Assembly: GCA_951230915.1 (NCBI GenBank)
Contig: OX579636.1
Span: 45,263,912-45,327,911 of the forward strand
DNA: 64,000 nucleotides
Direction of reading: 5' to 3'
Source: Antitrichia curtipendula
Taxonomy: Eukaryota > Streptophyta > Bryopsida > Hypnales > Leucodontaceae
Shown: piece after piece, positions 59,253 through 64,000 of the stretch
How the letters are laid out: each line of letters opens with the position of its first letter
Position numbering within the stretch: the stretch's first letter is position 1
Program-made: the position numbers and the translations under genes
Notes under the pieces: model-generated
What the model saw: the letters and a program-made list of their open reading frames with translations, nothing else
Told to the model about the DNA's origin: nothing
Databases searched by the model: none

Positions 59253-60120
59253 TTAACCCCTAAAGGTTCATAAGTATATTTGATCAAAACACACTTCAAA
59301 ACTACCATGTCTAGTGTAAAGAGTTGTAATTCAAAATAACTATTTTTTTGCATATTGAGTTGTAAGATCTTGTACAAGACATGTAAAAAAATGCTTGGAA
59401 GATTCTCATACACTTTGACCTTATAGATTGTAAGATATTAGTGTTCACAATGGAAAAAAAAAAAAAAAATCACCTCAGATTACTAGGATTTTAGACTTTG
59501 AATCCCCTTTATTTTTTTTGCACTATAAAGTTTTGAGTTTTAATTCTTTATGGTAGGAAATTAAATTGGAACTCTAAAAAAATTCCAAAAACTCCAAAAA
59601 AAATTCATTACAATTGTAAGATGGAGAAAAAATTATTTTGTAAATAGTTCTAAATGAAGTTGAAATATGTCGATCCTAATAATCAAATTTTTGTTGCAAG
59701 TATTTTATGCCCAATGAATGATTTAGTTTTAAAAAATTGTGAAAATTGAGTTTGGAAATGAATCTTATATGTTGTTTTTTCAAGAAGATTCCTTAGTTGA
59801 CACTAGTACAAGGCACTTCATAACTTTCACATCACTTATACAAATGGAATGAATAAAAGCTTTTCAAAAAGATATAACTATATACTATAAGAAAAAAATG
59901 ATGAAATAAAATTTTGACTTTTTGTAGGAGGTATTGCCCGGGATCAAACATTTTGTACTTTCAAGTGCATAATTTTTTTTCCCATGCACCAAATATAATG
60001 AAAAATATATTTCCTCCAGAAACAATACATTCTTAAATTTCAAAAAATTCAGTAAAATCTAGTATTATAGGAACATGCCCCAAATCCTTAAATTAAAAGT
60101 TTAAATCCCATTCAAGGACT
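59253..60120. repeat. TTAA-family repeat, right end eroded
   Basis: Left end TTAACCCCTAAAGGTTC at 59253, then the family order (AAACACACTTCAAAACTACC, TGCATATTGAGTTGTAAGAT, TTATAGATTGTAAGATATTA). A clean right end was not found. The minus frame 59144-59413 is repeat sequence. Confidence 0.55.
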
Positions 60121-60377
60121 TTGAACCCTTGGGCACTAATTTATTTTGGGAGAATCAAATACAAATTTTTCTATGAAAAATCTATTGCTTGATTGTTCTT
60201 TATCACTCACATCATGCAACTAATTATAATATGTAGTATAAAAGACACCAATTACAAATGACTTACATGCATAGTCTACTACACATTGCATATGCTAAAT
60301 TTAATTTTCATCCAAATAAATTCTCATTCATCCCAAGTGATGCTTGTATCTCTTAAAGACAACCTCCTATTAAAGGA

Positions 60378-60961
60378 TTAACACCTATGGTCCCAAGGCC
60401 ATTTTTTTGTCAAAACCCACTCAAACTACAACTTTTTCTACATTCACTTACAAAATTTTAAAGAATTAATTTTTTAGAATTTAACCTTAAGATCTTGTTC
60501 TACATTTGTCTTAGATCATGTGGTAAAATTTTGTGATTTTTTACCGTATAGATTGAAAGATATTAGCATTCAAAGTGAAAGAAAAAATATCTTTCAAGAA
60601 GTTGTTCTAATTGCCTTCAAAACAATAAGCTCCATAACTTTCACATCACTAATCCAAATGGAATGAATCAAATCTATCCATTTAGAAAAAAATATATAAT
60701 CTATAAAAGTATATATATTAAAAAATTTATTTCAATTTTTTGTGGATTTTTTTGCTGCCCAATCTCCCCCATTATGAAATTATTGTGGCATAACTTTTGC
60801 TTCCAAGCATTGAATGAAATAAAAATTATATTTTCAAAAAGCTAATAATTTGTTCTATCATATGAGAAAGTTATAAATAAAGTCAGTAAAAATTGAGATC
60901 ATAGGAGCTTATCCAAAATCCATTTTGTCCCCTGTAGGGACAATGGGACTTTAGGAGTTAA
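60378..60961. repeat. TTAA-bounded dispersed repeat, short copy
   Basis: Left end TTAACACCTATGGTCCC, right end GGGACTTTAGGAGTTAA. About 584 bp, so internally deleted relative to 22614-23545. Confidence 0.6.
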
Positions 60962-61289
60962 TGTGTATGCTTTGCTTCGTACTCAAGTTTGGTATCTCTT
61001 TCCAAAAATGAGTTTTATCAAATGCTAAAAGTAAAAAGTATTCCACGAGACTTTCTCCTATTACAAAAAATTAATAATTTTCAAAGAAATCTAACATTCA
61101 ATAATATTGAGATGATTTTAAGACCCTAACAACCGGGTATGATTGTCATAGATGGTTGGTCTTTATAGTAATTGCCATTGCTTGACAATTTGTTCAAATT
61201 GGATTGAAAATAGGAATTGCAGTCCAACATTTGTATTTTTCAATAATGTACTACAAACTCTACATTGGTTGCACATGGATGTGAATGTA

Positions 61290-61700
61290 AGCTTAAGGGA
61301 GTATGCTCTAGAAATGCCCATCTTCTTCAAACCGCCCATATTTTTAGGTGGAGAATGGAGATGGGGTGGTCCTTAAATGGACCACTTTAGCAATTGAATG
61401 TATGAATTATTTTTTTGTTGCAATAGCCAATCATTGTCTTTGATTTCCGCACATCTCTTTACAAGTTGCAAGTGAGCAGATTGTGGAAGACCTATGGTCA
61501 CAAATAGGTACCTATGCCCTGAATCTTTGAAAATTTATAAATAATTCAAAAATGCTTGAAAAAATACAAAACCACTTGTGTTGGGTTCTACATCTATTTT
61601 TCTTTCTTTGAAAAATGATCTAAAAGTATTCATGCCCATGGAAGTCTGTGAAAAAGGCAGACCAGCCCTTCAATGGTCGCTTTAAGAGCATGTTACCTTG
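61290..61700 (+). repeat. Dispersed MITE-like repeat
   Basis: Left end GTATGCTCTAGAAATGCCCA, right end GGTCGCTTTAAGAGCATG: partly matched inverted ends (ATGCTCT...CCAT). Inverse copy at 50500-50880. Confidence 0.65.
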
Positions 61701-61905
61701 CATGCTGCCAAAGAAATAAGAAATAAAGATGCTTCCATAGCCAAAACTTTATAAAAACAAAAGTCGTACCGTACTACAGCTTCCTTCGAGTGACATGATC
61801 AAATATGACAATCTGCTTGTATTCTCCAGAATTTATCTGCAAGTATTTGAAATCGATGCGGTGCATTGGTTATATACAATGACATACCAGTGTTACAAAG
61901 TAGAC

Positions 61906-61987
61906 TTTACAAATATAATATAAACAAACTTTTACAATTATAATATAAACAAACTTTTACAATTATAATATAAACAAACTTTTAAAT
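61906..61987. repeat. Tandem array, 25-bp unit, three copies
   Basis: TAAACAAACTTTTACAATTA begins at 61921, 61946 and 61971 (last copy partial). Confidence 0.9.
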
Positions 61988-62599
61988 ATAACTGAGTTTC
62001 TTAAAATCAACTATCCCGTTAAAAGAGACATCCATAGTTTCCTTCAATTGATTAATTACCCTCATGACTCAAGAATAAATAAACAAAATGCTTGATTTGC
62101 GGCCTCCACAAATAAAAATAAAAAACTTGATTTGCATCCCACACAAAAAATACTTTGATATGGATATGCTATATGAAATGTATACATAATATATACGGGT
62201 ACGATATATAAAATATGAATGTCTAATACACAGTACAATTATAATATGGTATATGGAAAGAAGTACATGATATATTGATTATGGATGTGTTAGACAAAAT
62301 ATTGATGTGGTATGCCATATGGATATATGTACGGGGTATGGGATATGGGATATGAGATAAGGTTATTAATCCCATATCAATTGCAATTTAGCAAGTTAAA
62401 AAAATCACTTAGTGCCTACAAACAAAAGTTATGTGCAAATAAGCTCCAAGTAAGGGAGACCAGGGAATCAAAAAAAATTGTATTTTTATATTTGTATTTT
62501 TATAGTTTATACTATTTTTTTTATAAAATATATTTTTGTATATATCCTTCAATCTCTATGATCAAAATTTCTAAAATTTATTCCTCACATTCCCATACT
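61988..62599. other. AT-rich, no gene
   Basis: Cryptic TATATGGATATG-type simple sequence at 62155-62360. The plus frame 62312-62605 is a by-product of it. Confidence 0.4.
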
Positions 62600-62735
62600 A
62601 ATTAGGTATAAGATCCTATAGTTAGATGTGCACAAAAAAAATAGTTTTAAAATTTTTTTTTACTCTCTGCAATAGAAAAGACAGCTTTGAATGGTTTTTG
62701 GCCCCCCCAAAAGGCCTTGGTCTTTTAGGGGTTAA
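62600..62735. repeat. TTAA-family right-end fragment
   Basis: Ends CCTTGGTCTTTTAGGGGTTAA at 62735 (inverse of the 62973 start). Only about 135 bp of the family is present. Confidence 0.6.
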
Positions 62736-62972
62736 GAAGTTATCACCTTCAAGAACCACAAAAATCAAAATTTTGACATTTATGGAGAAACTCAAATTGA
62801 AATCAAAGTAGATTATTGGAATCATAATCACTATATATAATTTGATTGTATTTAAGATCAAGAAATAAATGATGAAGTTTCATTATTGTAGTAATACTTC
62901 ATGAAAATATATGTTATCTATTAATGTTGAAATTTTAAAATATAATTTTGAAAAATGTTGACTATTATACTT

Positions 62973-63900
62973 TTAATCCCTAAAGACTCAAGGCCTTTTT
63001 TCTACCAAAAAACAATCAAAATTGCCATTTCTATAGCAAAGAGTAAAAAAATTTGAAAAATGTTTTTTTTGCACATCTAAGCATATGATCTTACACCTAA
63101 CTAGTATAAGAATGTGTCAATTTTTTTTAGAACTTCTCACCACACAGATTGCAAGATATCTGCATTTAAAGTGAAAAAAACAGATATTTTAGCACATTAA
63201 AAGGACTAGATTTTTTTACTTCAAACATTTTTAACTTAAAATTTTTGCTCTACAGCATTTTGAGCAGTAAATCTTTGTAGTTGAGAGTCTAGGAAAAAAC
63301 AAAAGTTAAAAAAAAAATTAATTATCATTCTTAAAAAAATTGTTAAGTAGAAGTAGGTACAAATAGAAGGAAAATTTAAAATATTCATATATTTTAGATG
63401 GAATTAAAATGCACTAATCTCGATGGTGAGATTGATCTAGCAAGTAAACTAAACCATGCAAATAAAGAAAATTTTAAATTTTTTTAAAACTGCATTCAGA
63501 AATGAATCCTAGAAGTTATTTTTTTCAAGAAGATACTCTAATTACCCCAAAAACAAGAATGTCCATAACTTTCTCATAACAAATCCAAATGAAATAAATC
63601 AAAGCTTTACAAATAGAAAAAAAAAGTATTCTATGAAAAAAATATATTTAAAAAAAAAACTTAAATTTTTGCAAATTGTTTTTTGCTGCCTAGGCTGCCC
63701 CCCGTCCCCTGTTTTGAGCTTATTTGGTTATAACTGTTGTTCCTGGGCACCGATTGTGAAAAATTTATATTCCCACAGAGCTTGTCAGTTTTTCTATCTT
63801 CAAAAAAAGTTTCAAAAAATCACGACAAAAATTCAGCCTGTAGGTATCTGCCTGAAATCCCATTTGTCCCCCGAAGGAACAACGGTCTTTTAGGGGTTAA
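62973..63900. repeat. TTAA-bounded dispersed repeat, full copy
   Basis: Left end TTAATCCCTAAAGACTCAAG, right end GGTCTTTTAGGGGTTAA. The interior is collinear with 22614-23545 over its full length (928 against 932 bp), including GCCCCCCGTCCCCTGTTTTG near the right end. These two are the closest pair in the window. Confidence 0.75.
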
Positions 63901-64000
63901 TATCAAGAAATGAAGTAAATTGATAAACATATCAGAAAGTTCAATTGATTTGAAAATTTCTTTCCAAGATAGATGTAGAAATTTTAATGGGTTAAACTTT

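Overview
This looks like nuclear DNA of a land plant, probably a seedless one (bryophyte or lycophyte). The evidence is a two-exon GRAS gene of the NSP1 type, plant GT-AG introns, a CCCTAAA telomere-like patch at 26538-26582, and several CACTA-type miniature transposons. Most of the window is AT-rich, gene-poor and built of decayed repeats. The species assignment is inference; no tRNA, rRNA, organellar or viral gene was seen.

Layout. 1-12 kb: AT-rich repeats, one Harbinger-type MITE (7880-8165) and two GC-richer stretches without a recognisable gene. 12-20 kb: the unusual block. On the minus strand lie an FCP1/HAD-like relic (13095-13887) and a long decayed gene (14443-19149) that encoded a ParB-like domain with a GQH motif, followed by a DNA N4/N6-methylase-like fold and an acidic, coiled-coil tail. 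This gene carries stops and frameshifts but still has clean introns. 20-27 kb: minisatellite, a 332-bp hairpin CACTA MITE and TTAA-bounded repeats. 27-30.4 kb: a second decayed gene on the plus strand (exon 29777-30386), with a 1260-bp CACTA element upstream. 30.4-40 kb: retroelement-like debris, several tandem arrays and a TA microsatellite. 40.7-43.3 kb: the one convincing intact protein gene, NSP1-like GRAS (minus strand), with a 115-bp tandem array and a GC-rich upstream region to about 47.8 kb. 48-64 kb: nested MITEs, a roughly 580-bp fold-back element, and many copies of the TTAA-bounded repeat.

The most distinctive signal is a 21-bp palindrome: arms TTATCCTCGA and TCGAGGATAA around one central base. 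About 26 copies are found by eye and only in two places, 14.7-19.8 kb and 27.4-29.7 kb. They lie in the introns and leader of the ParB/methylase-like gene, three times in frame inside its reading frame, and upstream of the 29.8-kb exon. No copy was seen elsewhere in the window. This links the two decayed genes and may mark a shared, undescribed element or gene family with its own palindromic sites or selfish palindromes.

How the genes relate: NSP1 acts in common symbiosis and strigolactone signalling and stands alone in its island. The 12-30 kb genes look like degraded mobile or amplified genes, with nonsense changes all explainable by C-to-T/G-to-A transitions, as expected of methylated repeats.
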